Notes under the pieces: model-generated
Seen by the model: the letters and a program-made list of their open reading frames with translations, nothing else
Database searches by the model: none
Told to the model about the DNA's origin: nothing
In this document: positions 11,857 through 20,275 of the stretch, in pieces
Layout of the letters: each line of letters opens with the position of its first letter
Position numbering within the stretch: the stretch's first letter is position 1
Translations under genes and position numbers: made by a program
DNA from: Azolla caroliniana
Lineage: Eukaryota; Polypodiophyta
Direction: 5' to 3'
DNA length: 64,000 bases
NCBI GenBank assembly: GCA_043228905.1
Contig: JBHGNT010000017.1
Coordinates: 17,794,001-17,858,000, forward strand

Positions 11857-11876
11857 CCCCCCCCCCCCCCCCCCCC
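11857..11876. repeat. 20-nt poly(C) run in the G2a gag-protease linker
   Basis: Twenty consecutive C on the plus strand (G in the element sense), inside the degraded linker between gag and protease. It is a likely slippage or assembly-error site and disrupts the frame. Confidence 0.85.
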
Positions 11877-12025
11877 GGTCTTTCCCGCTCGCTTGTCTTC
11901 CACCAGAATCTCGTAGTTCTGGCATGCGGCTTCCACGAAGCTCGTCTTCTCCTCGACCAGGTCACTCCACCCGGTTACCTCCCGGACCAGTCTTTTCGCG
12001 CGGTTCGCTTCCTCTTTCTTCAGCC

Positions 12026-13090
12026 TTACGCCGGCGAGCCCTTCCAGAATCCAGCTTCTTTCGTCTTCCAGTCTTCATCGCTTCCGACCCGGATTCCAGC
12101 CGACGCTGAGTAGTGGACGGTCTCCGTGTGACGAGCCGCCGCTTCTTCCATCAACCGTTTCATACCCCCTCGTCCGACATTCAGATCTTGGGCCCTCCGG
12201 GTTTCGCTAGCATCCACCCGACCGTTCCATAGGTACACCACATTAGCTCTTATCGCTTCGGCGAAGTCCCCGCAGTCCTTTTGGGCGTGGCCGACTACAT
12301 CGCACCAGAAGCACCGGCTCCCAGCTGGAGGCCTTCGGTCACGGATTTGTTCGCCGTCGTCCCTCCGTGCTTGCGCGATCTGGAGGTCCCTCACCATCTG
12401 AGTCAGCTCCTCTAGAGACACTCCTCCGAACGAGCTTTTGACCATGTCGGTCGAAGTCGAGTCGGTCTTGAGCCAGTCGTGGGTCTCTTCCCTTCGCGTC
12501 GGTGGGGGTACCTTGACCTTCCTTGTCGCAACAGAACCCGCCCTCGTCAAGCCTTTATCGACCCACTCACGCCGCTTATCAAAACGGCCGCAGACTCTCT
12601 TTACCTTGGCACAATCGGTTGTTAGACCGTCATCGGTCTCTAGTATGAAACCCACTTGCTCCCGGTCCCTTGCATCCACCGATTTAACGAACAATAGGAC
12701 ACGACTTGTGTCCAGCACAGTCCGGTCCAGCGCCGAAAGTCGTGTGAAGCGTTCTTCAAACTCCCAAAGGAGCACCGACGCGTTCCTCCCCTTTTCGGGG
12801 GTCTCCACCCATTCCATGAAGTCCCGCTTCGACAGCCGAAGCGCGTCATGAAGCCCGTATTTTTCAAGGAGCCGACCTTCAAACTCTTCCCAGGTCCGAT
12901 TCTCAGCCCGTACCTCAAGCACCTCTGCGTGGATGCCCAACATCGCCACCCGAGGGAATCCGGCCAGTCAACTGTCCTCCGGGATGTCCCTCATCACCAT
13001 TTCGGCTCAGTAAGCCTCCAAATAGCTCGTGGCGTCCTTCCCACCGAACCGGCCTATCGTGCCAACGACCGCTTCAATAGTCCTATCGAT
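12026..13090 (-). pseudogene. G2a gag
   Basis: Minus strand. The N-terminal part (13090-12950) is shifted by stops but reads IGRFGGKDATSYLEAY and EMVMRDIPEDS. The open part (307 codons from 12949) has TWEEFEGRLLEKYG, LWEFEERFTRLSALDR, LLFVKSVDARDREQVGF, AKVKRVCGRFDKRREW, and a zinc knuckle CFWCDVVGHAQKDC (C-x2-C-x4-H-x4-C) near residue 220. Both gag modules of N1 align to this protein along these same blocks. Known role: capsid and nucleocapsid. The annotated ATG at 12949 is probably internal to the original gag. Confidence 0.8.
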
Positions 13091-13157
13091 CCACAGCCGA
13101 AGCCATGGCTTCTTCAAGATCCGACCCTCTCATCTTTCTATTCCTCTACCGCCTGTT

Positions 13158-13174
13158 CACGTCGGGTTCACCAA
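13158..13174 (-). other. G2a primer-binding site
   Basis: Minus-strand TTGGTGAACCCGACGTG starts three bases inside the 5' LTR boundary. N1 has the same site with two changes. The donor tRNA was not identified by eye. Confidence 0.65.
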
Positions 13175-13177
13175 ATA

Positions 13178-13851
13178 TGTCGCGTTGTTATGCGCGTGCG
13201 TGGAGAACAAGGCGGGACCACCGGGGCCTCGGACCGAGAAATAACCGAATGAAGGGAGGGGAAGGACTCTTACGATGTAATTCACACGCGCACAGACCCA
13301 CAGAATCACAGGAATTGCAATTAGCTGCAAAACGCTAGATGGAGACAGAACGAATGTTTATGTATATATATATATATCAAGACGTTACAGCCGGCAAGCC
13401 GGCGAGTGATGGGCTCCAACGCCTACGCACACACACACACAGAATGCGAGATGGAGGCTCTGCCGGGAGCACTCGAGCATCCCGCGGAACAGAGTCAGCC
13501 TCCCGGAACCTGCACAAAACGATTATAGAGAGGACAGAGGAGAAGTGCTCAGTTCCAATCCGGCAGCACTTCGTCCTCCCAAAAAAAATGCCCCATTTCC
13601 CTCACTTCTCCCTCTCTTTTATAACCCAAGGACGAAGACCGTTACCACTTGTTACATCATGTTTATTCCCTGTCCTTTCGGACAGGGATACGCCTCGATT
13701 TCCTCCCTACCGAACGTGTACTACCTAGGATTTCGCCTCAGGCTACTTGTACCTACCTACGTACTACACAACAAAACTTGTGCTCACGTGTAAGGGCCAG
13801 TTTACGCACGTTATACTCGGTTTCCGCCTAGGGACGGTTTTCTCCATGACA
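13178..13851 (-). repeat. G2a 5' LTR (element orientation)
   Basis: 674 bp, starting TGTCGCG and ending ATGACA on the plus strand. It is the direct repeat of 6834-7525 with about 30 substitutions by eye and a shorter CA-repeat. It is followed by the GCGT target duplication. Confidence 0.85.
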
Positions 13852-14300
13852 GCGTGTCGACCCCAATATGAAGGAAACCATGAAGCTCTATTTTCTACTA
13901 CCATGATTACGCCACGACATATACTGACGTGTCAGAGACCGAGGCCCAATGACATTCCATATGGTTGTGCAAATCGCACAACGAATTGAGGCACCGGATT
14001 ACATGGACCTATCACAACCGACACCACCTGCAAATAACAGTATTCAAAAGACAGCAATTGAGCCGACCATTGGCCCAATGGACATAGACATCCAAAATGT
14101 ACAATTCATCACTAAAAAGAACTTACCAGATAGAGACAATCATGGTAAGCCTCGTTGTTTCTATTGTAATGAGTATGGCCATGTTAAAAAATATTGTAGG
14201 AAGTTTGCAGCCTCTAGACATCATCAAAATGCACAAATCCAATTGGCCGACACTGCATCATTTGCCATGGAACAGGGAAACTACCAAGAGGGACGTTGAC
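13852..14300 (+). pseudogene. G1 gag, C-terminal part with zinc knuckle
   Basis: This continues the frame broken at 6833, through two TGA stops. It then reads FHMVVQIAQRIEAPDYMDLS, the end of a Ty3 gag domain, and a nucleocapsid knuckle CFYCNEYGHVKKYC (C-x2-C-x4-H-x4-C) near 14155. The four bases GCGT at its start duplicate 6830-6833. Confidence 0.8.
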
Positions 14301-14339
14301 GGAAGAGCAACTCCTGCACATTCAAGCCGCAACCTCTCC

Positions 14340-15176
14340 CGAACGCATGGTATGTTGCACAATAGCACAAATAGATAACACATCACATGAAGCCCTTTTA
14401 GATTCAAGAAGCACCATATCTTCAATTAGTTTAGATTTAGTTAGTTAAATCACTAAATTTACCTACTTCACCCGCAGCGCCGATTCAAGTCATCTTTGGC
14501 GATAAGCAAAAAATATACCAATCTGCTAGACACGCACATTGTACATTCACCCTTGCCCAGCACACGTTTCTTCATTCCTTCTAGGTCTTACCGCACCAAC
14601 TATTTCCAATGACGTTAGGTTGTGATTGGTTTATAAACAATGGCACACAACTGCACTTTGATACACAAACATTAGTTTTACCTAATACAAAGCCATTAGC
14701 CACAATTCCATTACTTAACACTCCACAATTTTGCGCACACATCTTGCACACACAAATTCACCTAGAACCACCACAAGTACGGCTAGCTGTAATCCATAGT
14801 ATCCTCCGGCAATTCCCCGACCTATTTTACACGTCTACAAAGACAACCAAGATCAATCTTCCGGTGCAACATTCTATTCCCACAGTCAATTCAAAACCAG
14901 TTCAAACTGCACCCCGACGACAATCACCATTAGATAATCATCGAATCAATCAAGTAGTACAAGACATGCTAAAGAAAGAAATCATTGAGTCATCAAGTAG
15001 TGATTGGATTTCAGAGCCGCATCTCGTCCGTAAGGACGATGGTACGTTCCGTTTTTGCATCGATTTCAGGCCCTTGAACAAGATCATGAAGGATGATCTC
15101 TATCCATTGCCATGTATCCATGACTTGTTAGGTCAAGACGGGAAGTCAAGTTATTTCACATCACTAGATCTTGCGT
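14340..15176 (+). pseudogene. G1 protease and N-terminal reverse transcriptase
   Basis: The protease box reads LLDSRSTIS at about 14395-14421, with Arg where the Gly of D-S-G belongs. Stops follow, then MTLGCDWF (the ILGxDWL end of protease) at 14609. RT begins with KKEIIESSSSDWISEPHLVR, then DDGTFRFCIDFRPLNK, then YFTSLDLA at the catalytic Asp block. The frame stops at the left LTR of N1 (15177) and continues at 19942 with the next RT residues. Confidence 0.8.
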
Positions 15177-15314
15177 TGTCATGATGTGGTGTGTTTAATG
15201 CAAGAAAAAGTGCAAATTTGAGGATACATGCACATTACACAAATACTTGTAAAATTGAAAATAATAATAAACAAACCTAGGACATGATGGCATTGAATGC
15301 ATATTGAGGGTTGC

Positions 15315-15380
15315 AAGTAGGATTTGAACCTTGCACATCTAAGATAAGAGGCAATTATCATACCACTAAAGCTACTACTA
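15315..15380 (-). repeat. tRNA-like block inside the N1 5' LTR
   Basis: On the minus strand, box A-like TAGCTTTAGTGGTA (from 15374) and box B-like GGTTCAAATCC (from 15330) are 44 bases apart, the spacing of a real tRNA gene. CTCTTAT lies where an anticodon loop would be. It is probably a decayed tRNA or SINE head captured in the LTR. I do not call a functional tRNA. Confidence 0.5.
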
Positions 15381-15436
15381 CATGCTTTAGATTTTTTTTA
15401 TTTTCTTCTCATATTCAATATTCCATAGCAAACAGA

Positions 15437-15549
15437 CAAAACCGTGTACACAAAACCATGGTTTTAAGTCCATGGTTTTGTGCATGTCACAAGCAAAACC
15501 GTGTGCACAAAACCATGGTTTTAGCCCATGGTTTTGTGCATGTCACAAG
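15437..15549 (+). promoter_or_regulatory. N1 U3 tandem palindromic units
   Basis: Two adjacent units (15437-15493 and 15494-15549), each with AAAACCATGGTTTT and TGTGCATGTCACAAG, sit directly upstream of the TATA box. The 3' LTR has only one shortened unit. Position and palindromy suggest transcription-factor binding, which is inference. Confidence 0.55.
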
Positions 15550-15560
15550 CATGGAGAGAC

Positions 15561-15570
15561 CTATAAAAGC
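15561..15570 (+). promoter_or_regulatory. N1 LTR TATA box
   Basis: CTATAAAAGC, followed about 30 bases later by the likely start of R. The same element (ACCTATAAAAGCC) is kept in the 3' LTR near 19715. Confidence 0.6.
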
Positions 15571-15843
15571 CTCTACTTGGGCTTGATTATGGGGGGCTCA
15601 ATAGGTGATAATCACCATCGTCATCATCATCATCAATATAAAATTCTTCTTATAATTATACTTCTATTGTTCATCTTCTTTCATCTTTGATACTTCTTCT
15701 TGTACTTCTTATAATCATCAATCTTTTGATCTTTTCAAGGGTAACATTGTTTCTCGATAACTTGGTAAACGTCCTCCCTGGTCAAAGACCCCAGTGGTTC
15801 CGTTCAAGCGACACATGCATGTTCATCTCCTCGACATCTTACT

Positions 15844-15861
15844 TGGTCAACCGGACGTGAA
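15844..15861 (+). other. N1 primer-binding site
   Basis: TTGGTCAACCGGACGTGA lies seven bases after the LTR. It matches the G2a priming site except at two positions, so both should use the same tRNA primer. Confidence 0.65.
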
Positions 15862-15906
15862 GAAGCGGTAGGAAGGATCAAGACAAGGATCGACCAATAC
15901 TTGGAG

Positions 15907-16581
15907 ATGGCATCCTCAAGCAATCAAGTGGGAGAGTTCAAAAGAATGATGATAATCTTCGAGCAAATGATGAGATCTCAGGACAACGATGCAAGTGTGG
16001 AGAAGGCCGTCAACCGTGTTGTGGAGGTCGAGGGTCAACTTGATGGAAGGAACATTACGAAGTTCCTCGATGTATACAAAAGGGAGATGAATCAAAGGGA
16101 CATGTCTGAAGCATGTCAAATCTCGAGTTTCAAGCGAGTTGCCGCCAACAACATCCAAAGGCGGGTCATCGAGCCTCAAGAAAGGAAGACAATGTGGTCA
16201 GAGTTTGAAAGAGCAATATTAGTGGAGTTTGCAACGGAAGATTTGTCAGGGATGACTCGACATGCCTTGATGAAGTGGATAGAAAAGAAGAATAAGAGGA
16301 TGAGCACTTCGAGGGTGTACGACGAGTTCGACCAAATGTTTCGTCATCTCCCCGCCACAGACCAAGTGCTGCTTGAGGAGGACAAGACTTTGTACTTCTT
16401 GAAAGTTATGGACATGAAGGATAGACGAGAATTGGGGACTCTTCTAGAAGATGATACCCAAGCGAACGGGCTTGTAGCGGACTGGGTTGCGGTGAAGCGA
16501 GCATGCAACAAGTTCGACAGGCGTCATCAATGGCTTGATGACATTGACTTGGTAAGGCCAAGCGTAGAAACATCAACTTAG
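15907..16581 (+). CDS. N1 gag-like module 1
   Basis: 224 residues from the ATG at 15907, open throughout. Blocks in order: VEGQLDGRNITKFLDVYKRE, TMWSEFERAILVEFATEDLS, TRHALMKWIEKKNKRMSTSR, YDEFDQMFRHLPATDQVLLE, LYFLKVMDMKDRRELGTLLE, VAVKRACNKFDRRHQWLDD. These follow the G2a gag colinearly up to, but not including, the zinc knuckle. No knuckle is present. The likely role is capsid-like, inferred from homology to G2 gag. The frame ends with TAG and the acidic tail follows in other frames, so an original longer protein has probably been broken. Confidence 0.75.
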   Translation: MASSSNQVGEFKRMMIIFEQMMRSQDNDASVEKAVNRVVEVEGQLDGRNITKFLDVYKREMNQRDMSEACQISSFKRVAANNIQRRVIEPQERKTMWSEFERAILVEFATEDLSGMTRHALMKWIEKKNKRMSTSRVYDEFDQMFRHLPATDQVLLEEDKTLYFLKVMDMKDRRELGTLLEDDTQANGLVADWVAVKRACNKFDRRHQWLDDIDLVRPSVETST

Positions 16582-16639
16582 ACTACCTAAAGAAGTTGAG
16601 CCGCCTAAACAAAGTTACCTACATGAAAAGAAGATTGAT

Positions 16640-17481
16640 GATGACTCGAGGACGGAGAAGGCCACTTCGAGGGAGGATGAATGTTTCGGAACGCACGTTG
16701 TGTTCGAAACATCAGATGATGAAGGAGCAAGCCTAATCGAAGCTTGCATCAATGGAGATAAAGAGTGCGAGGCTAGTGTAATTGAGGATCTAGCCACTAA
16801 AGACGACATCGAGGAGGTGACTATGAACAAGAAAACAAGCATCAACAACGACCATGGCCGGATTTTCTCCACACATGCTCCAGAGACTTGGGCAGTTGCG
16901 TCCAAGAACCAACATGAGACCCAAGAGACGGAAGGTGTCGGCGAGGAGCCGAAGGTCGAAACGAATACATGCGATGAAGAGAGAAGGATAATGAAGCTTG
17001 CTCGATAAAGAAGGTCAATGGGTATGAGGCCCATGAGATTGAAGAGATAGCCATAAGAAATGACATCAAGTCAGAGGTGGCTATGAAAGAATTAATGGCA
17101 GATGGCCACATCGAGGATTCCTTCACACAAGTTCCGGAGACTTGGGCAGTTGCAGAGAGCCAACGTGAGACCCAAGAGATGGAAGGTGGTAGTAAGGAGA
17201 AGGACCAAGATGGTGTGCACAACATCGACCCGAAGATAAATATCGACAAGTCGATGGTGAATGATGGCAATGACAAGAATTTCCCCTCACTGGTTCCAGA
17301 GACTTGGGCAGTTGCGTCCGAGAACCAACAAAAGACCCAAGAGACAGAATGTGGCAATAAGGGGGAGTTCCAATCTAATGTGAAAGATGACATCAAGACA
17401 AAGGTGTCGAAGGAGACTGACCAAAGAGAAATGGATTCAAGTTGTGTGAATGAAGCAATGAGGCTGGAGTACTTTTGTTGA
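16640..17481 (+). pseudogene. N1 acidic tail 1 with three PETWAVA repeats
   Basis: After gag module 1 the sequence encodes FETSDDEGASLIEACI and then Glu/Asp/Lys-rich text. Three copies of a 20-residue motif of type PETWAVASENQxETQETEGG start at 16880, 17134 and 17296. The frame changes once between 17008 and 17077. The second part (17077-17481) is in the same frame as gag module 2, separated only by a TGA at 17479. No known domain is recognised, and the composition suggests a disordered, highly charged tail. The conserved Trp in each repeat argues for a binding motif (inference). Confidence 0.65.
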
Positions 17482-18021
17482 GTGGTGGCGGAACCAATCT
17501 ACAAAGATATGAAAGAGCTTCAAAAAGCTCACGATTCATGGGTGTCCTTCGAAGAAGCTTTACGGGAGACATATGATCATGAAGAGCCGAAGGGACGAGG
17601 TCTATACAAGTTTGACCAATGGGTGTCATCGAGGAAGACCCACCAGAGTGGTATGCATGCATTCATTGAGTTTGAATGTCGGTTCGCTCAACTCTCGAAG
17701 CGGGAACAAGGATTGGTGGGGGCGAATAAAGTCTTAATGTTCGTCAAGTCGATTGATCGGAAGAAAAGGACGGCCATTGGAGTCCAACTCCAGGATGACG
17801 ATGGTGTGAACGGCCTCACTAAAAATTGGGCCGAAGTGAAAAGGGTATGCCAACGACATGACAAGAGGAGGATAGGAATCTTGTCAACAATTTCACAGCC
17901 GATGAGGGACGATAGGAGGACAAGATGCAGCAACATGCCACCACCGAAGGAAGCAAGCTCGAAGAGGGAAAGTTCGACGATGCTCGACATAGAAGTCTTT
18001 GAGAGGCATTCAAGAACTTAA
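17482..18021 (+). CDS. N1 gag-like module 2
   Basis: About 180 residues open in the frame that follows the TGA at 17479. It has no natural ATG at its left end, so it was probably part of a longer polyprotein. Blocks WVSFEEALRETYDHEEPKGR, FDQWVSSRKTHQSGMHAFIE, FECRFAQLSKREQGLVGANK, VLMFVKSIDRKKRTAIGVQL and WAEVKRVCQRHDKRR align with both gag module 1 and the G2a gag. It is closer to G2a in the VLMFVKSID block than module 1 is (LYFLKVMDM). This is the second half of a tandem duplication or a separate gag capture. No zinc knuckle. Confidence 0.7.
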   Translation: MVAEPIYKDMKELQKAHDSWVSFEEALRETYDHEEPKGRGLYKFDQWVSSRKTHQSGMHAFIEFECRFAQLSKREQGLVGANKVLMFVKSIDRKKRTAIGVQLQDDDGVNGLTKNWAEVKRVCQRHDKRRIGILSTISQPMRDDRRTRCSNMPPPKEASSKRESSTMLDIEVFERHSRT

Positions 18022-18237
18022 AGGCGCAAGTTGAGGCTGAAGAGAAACTTCAAAAGGGACAAAAACTGAGGCGAACGATGGTTGAGGAACAAGAGGCCTC
18101 TCCATAAATGCAGATTAAGGGTGGTGGATTCAAAGGCTCAAGTTCGGTACGGCGGTACCACATGAGAAAATGAAGAACAAATCATCTTCTCATCTTGGAA
18201 AGAAACAACAGAGAAGGATGAAACCAATGAATCGAGG

Positions 18238-19236
18238 ATGGCAAATGCCAGTCCAAGGGAGGAAGAATGTTTCAGAACATGCGTCATGTTCGAAACGTCG
18301 GGTGGTGAAGGAGCAAGCCTAATAGAAGCTTGCATGATCAAGGAGGATAAAGAGTGTGAGGCCCACATGATTAAAGAGGTAACCACGAAAAACGACATCA
18401 AGGAGGTGATCGACCAAAGGCGTATGGAATCCTCCACACTTGTTCTAGAGACTTGGGCAGTTGCATCTGAGAATCAACGTGAGACCCAAGAGACAGAAGG
18501 TGGCGACGAGGAAGCGAAGGCCGGAGCTGATGCACATGATGGGAGCATAGACACAAACAATGACATTGGCCCAAAGATGGCAAGAACGAGCAAGGACCAT
18601 GGAGTGGATTCCTCCACACTTGTTCCAGAGACTTTGGCAGTTGCGTCCGGGAGCCAACATGAGACCAAAGAGATGGAAGGTGGTTGTGAGGAAGTGAAGG
18701 ATGAAGCCGGTGTGTGTGATGAAGACACCAAACGAAGCACAACAACGAAAGCGGATGTGCACAACAAAGAGGCCAAAGAAAGTGCGACAATGGACAATGA
18801 CAGCAAAACAAGCCAAGAGTATTTGAAATGTGTACCTCAGGAAGTGATCATGTCTTCTAACATGAGGGAGGAAACTAGCATGAAGTTCAAAGGTACGATG
18901 GTCAACTCAAACGCGAGAGTTTACCACAATGAATGGAAGAAAGAGAGGCATGCAATATGGTCTCTTAGAGACCCCATGATGAGCATGTGCTTGAAGGGAC
19001 TACAATGGGTAGTCAACATCAACATCGACATTCAAATGAGGTCTTGTGAAGGCAAGCAGCGGACGAGAAAGAATGAAGGATCGAAGTTTCTTGACCAAGG
19101 AGATAGACAGGATGCAGGTGGCACATACACAAATTTTGAAAGGTTATGCTCAAGAGGGGCGAAGGGGGCCATGACAACCGGTCATAGCATTGCGAAGTGC
19201 AAGCGAACAATATGGTGGATCGGATGGCGACGATAG
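18238..19236 (+). CDS. N1 acidic tail 2 with two PETWAVA-type repeats
   Basis: 332 residues open from the ATG at 18238. It begins REEECFRTCVMFETSGGEG and ASLIEACM, duplicating the start of tail 1. It carries two repeat copies at 18445 (LETWAVASENQ) and 18625 (PETLAVASGSQ). The rest is Lys/Glu/Asp-rich, then a basic C-terminus ending WWIGWRR. It has no recognisable enzyme domain. The gag-plus-tail unit therefore occurs twice in N1. Function unknown. Confidence 0.65.
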   Translation: MANASPREEECFRTCVMFETSGGEGASLIEACMIKEDKECEAHMIKEVTTKNDIKEVIDQRRMESSTLVLETWAVASENQRETQETEGGDEEAKAGADAHDGSIDTNNDIGPKMARTSKDHGVDSSTLVPETLAVASGSQHETKEMEGGCEEVKDEAGVCDEDTKRSTTTKADVHNKEAKESATMDNDSKTSQEYLKCVPQEVIMSSNMREETSMKFKGTMVNSNARVYHNEWKKERHAIWSLRDPMMSMCLKGLQWVVNINIDIQMRSCEGKQRTRKNEGSKFLDQGDRQDAGGTYTNFERLCSRGAKGAMTTGHSIAKCKRTIWWIGWRR

Positions 19237-19376
19237 TTTGGCTGGAAGGAATGGACAAGCTCAAAATGGAGGGACAAAGACAACGTGGGCAAGCCACAAG
19301 AAAGGAGCAAATCGAAGGTTGACAACCTTTGGCCCCACCACATCACTCTTTTCCTTCTTGGCACATGTCGGAGGAT

Positions 19377-19397
19377 GTGCGGTTTGGTGGGGGTGGA
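19377..19397 (+). other. N1 polypurine tract
   Basis: GCGGTTTGGTGGGGGTGGA directly precedes the 3' LTR. It is identical to the G2b tract and one base different from that of G2a. Homology to G2b extends a further 20 or so bases upstream (GGCACATG...GGATGTGCGG). Confidence 0.75.
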
Positions 19398-19941
19398 TGT
19401 CGTGATGTGGTGTGTTTAATACGAGAAAAAATGAAAATTTGAGGATACATGCACATTGCACAAATACTTGTAAAAATGAAAATAATAATAAACAAACCTA
19501 GGACATGATGGCATTGAATGCATATTGAGGGTTGCAAGTAGGATTTGAACCTTGCATGTCTAAGATAAAAGGCAATTATCATACCACTAAAACTACTACT
19601 ACATGCTTTAGATTTTGTTTATTTTCTTCTCATATTCAATATTCCATAGGTAGCAAACAGACAAAACTGTGTACACAAAACCATGGTTTTGTGCATGTCA
19701 CAAGCATGGAGAGACCTATAAAAGCCTCTAGTTGGGCTTGATTGTGGGGAGCTCTTATAATTATACTTATATTGTTCATCTTCTTTCATCTTTGATACTT
19801 CTTATTGTACTTCTTATAATCATCAATGTTTTGATCTTGTCAAGGGTAACATTGTTTCTCGATAACTTGGTAAACGTCCTCCCTGGTCAAAGACCCTGGT
19901 GGTCTCGTTCGAGCAACACACGCACTCGCATCTTCGCGATA
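19398..19941 (+). repeat. N1 3' LTR
   Basis: 544 bp, starting TGTCGTGATGTGG and ending CGCGATA. It lacks one palindromic unit and the CAT-rich patch of the 5' LTR and carries many point changes. It contains the same antisense tRNA-like block (about 19535-19600). It is followed by the duplicated GCGT. Confidence 0.85.
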
Positions 19942-20275
19942 GCGTCGGGGTACTGGCAAACCCCATTAGACCCTGCCGTCAAACACAAAATAGCTTTTCG
20001 CACACAACATGCTTTATTCCAATTTAAAAGAATGACATTCGGTCTATCCGATGTTGGAAGCATGTTCCAAAGAATGACAAATACAATCTTTCAAGACCTC
20101 ATCAATGAGGGCGTGGTGCTGGTGTACCTCGATGATATCTTGATCCATACTTCTGATTGGCAGCAGCACACCCTAGTCTTGAGAGAGGTCCTCCAACGGA
20201 TCCAAAAATATAATCTGCAATTGCAATGAAAGAAATGTCTGTGGGATTTATCATTTCAACCACCTGCATACAAAA
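19942..20275 (+). pseudogene. G1 reverse transcriptase, C-terminal part
   Basis: Resumes with SGYWQTPLDPAVKHKIAFRT, then FKRMTFGLSDVGSMFQRMTN and VLVYLDDILIHTS, with the catalytic YLDD intact near 20132. It ends QKYNLQLQ followed by a stop and a short KKC-like remnant. The thumb, connection and RNase H regions that should follow (about 900 bp) are absent, and integrase sequence starts within 60 bases. Confidence 0.8.

Larger units (their letters stand above)
6834..13851 (-). mobile_element. G2a, Ty3/gypsy retrotransposon nested in G1 gag, opposite orientation
   Basis: LTRs at 6834-7525 and 13178-13851 begin TGTCG and end GACA. Internal minus-strand order is gag, protease, RT, RNase H, integrase. 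Four bases GCGT flank both outer ends (6830-6833 and 13852-13855) as a target duplication. Removing the element and one GCGT rejoins the G1 gag frame. PBS and PPT are adjacent to the proper LTRs. By eye about 30 substitutions, mostly transitions, separate the two LTRs, and the coding region is broken by frameshifts. It is therefore not recent, although it must be younger than G1. Confidence 0.9.
15177..15836 (+). repeat. N1 5' LTR
   Basis: 660 bp. Order from the left: U3 start TGTCATGATGTGG, an antisense tRNA-like block, two tandem units of about 56 bp with CCATGG palindromes, the TATA box CTATAAAAGC, a CAT-trinucleotide patch (15618-15635), and a U5 ending CTCGACA. The U5 block GGTCAAAGACCCCAGTGG resembles the reverse complement of the G2a LTR left end. 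Confidence 0.85.
15177..19941 (+). mobile_element. N1, non-autonomous gag-only LTR retrotransposon nested in G1 RT
   Basis: LTRs are 15177-15836 and 19398-19941, with termini TGTC(A/G)TG and CGA(C/T)A. The target duplication GCGT lies at 15173-15176 and 19942-19945. A PBS follows the first LTR and a PPT precedes the second. The interior encodes two gag-like modules and two acidic repeat tails, and no protease, RT, RNase H or integrase was found on either strand. PBS, PPT, terminal and U5 sequences match the G2 family, which therefore is the likely source of its missing enzymes (inference). The coding frames are partly broken. Confidence 0.85.

Noticed and set aside
11774-12113. Pro/Ser-rich plus-strand frames around the poly(C) run
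   Set aside because: Low-complexity shadows of the minus-strand G2a gag and linker.
16842-17396. Antisense frames rich in VSWVSCWF...ATAQVSG across the N1 repeats
   Set aside because: They simply mirror the PETWAVA repeats on the coding strand; G2-type gag homology fixes the sense strand.
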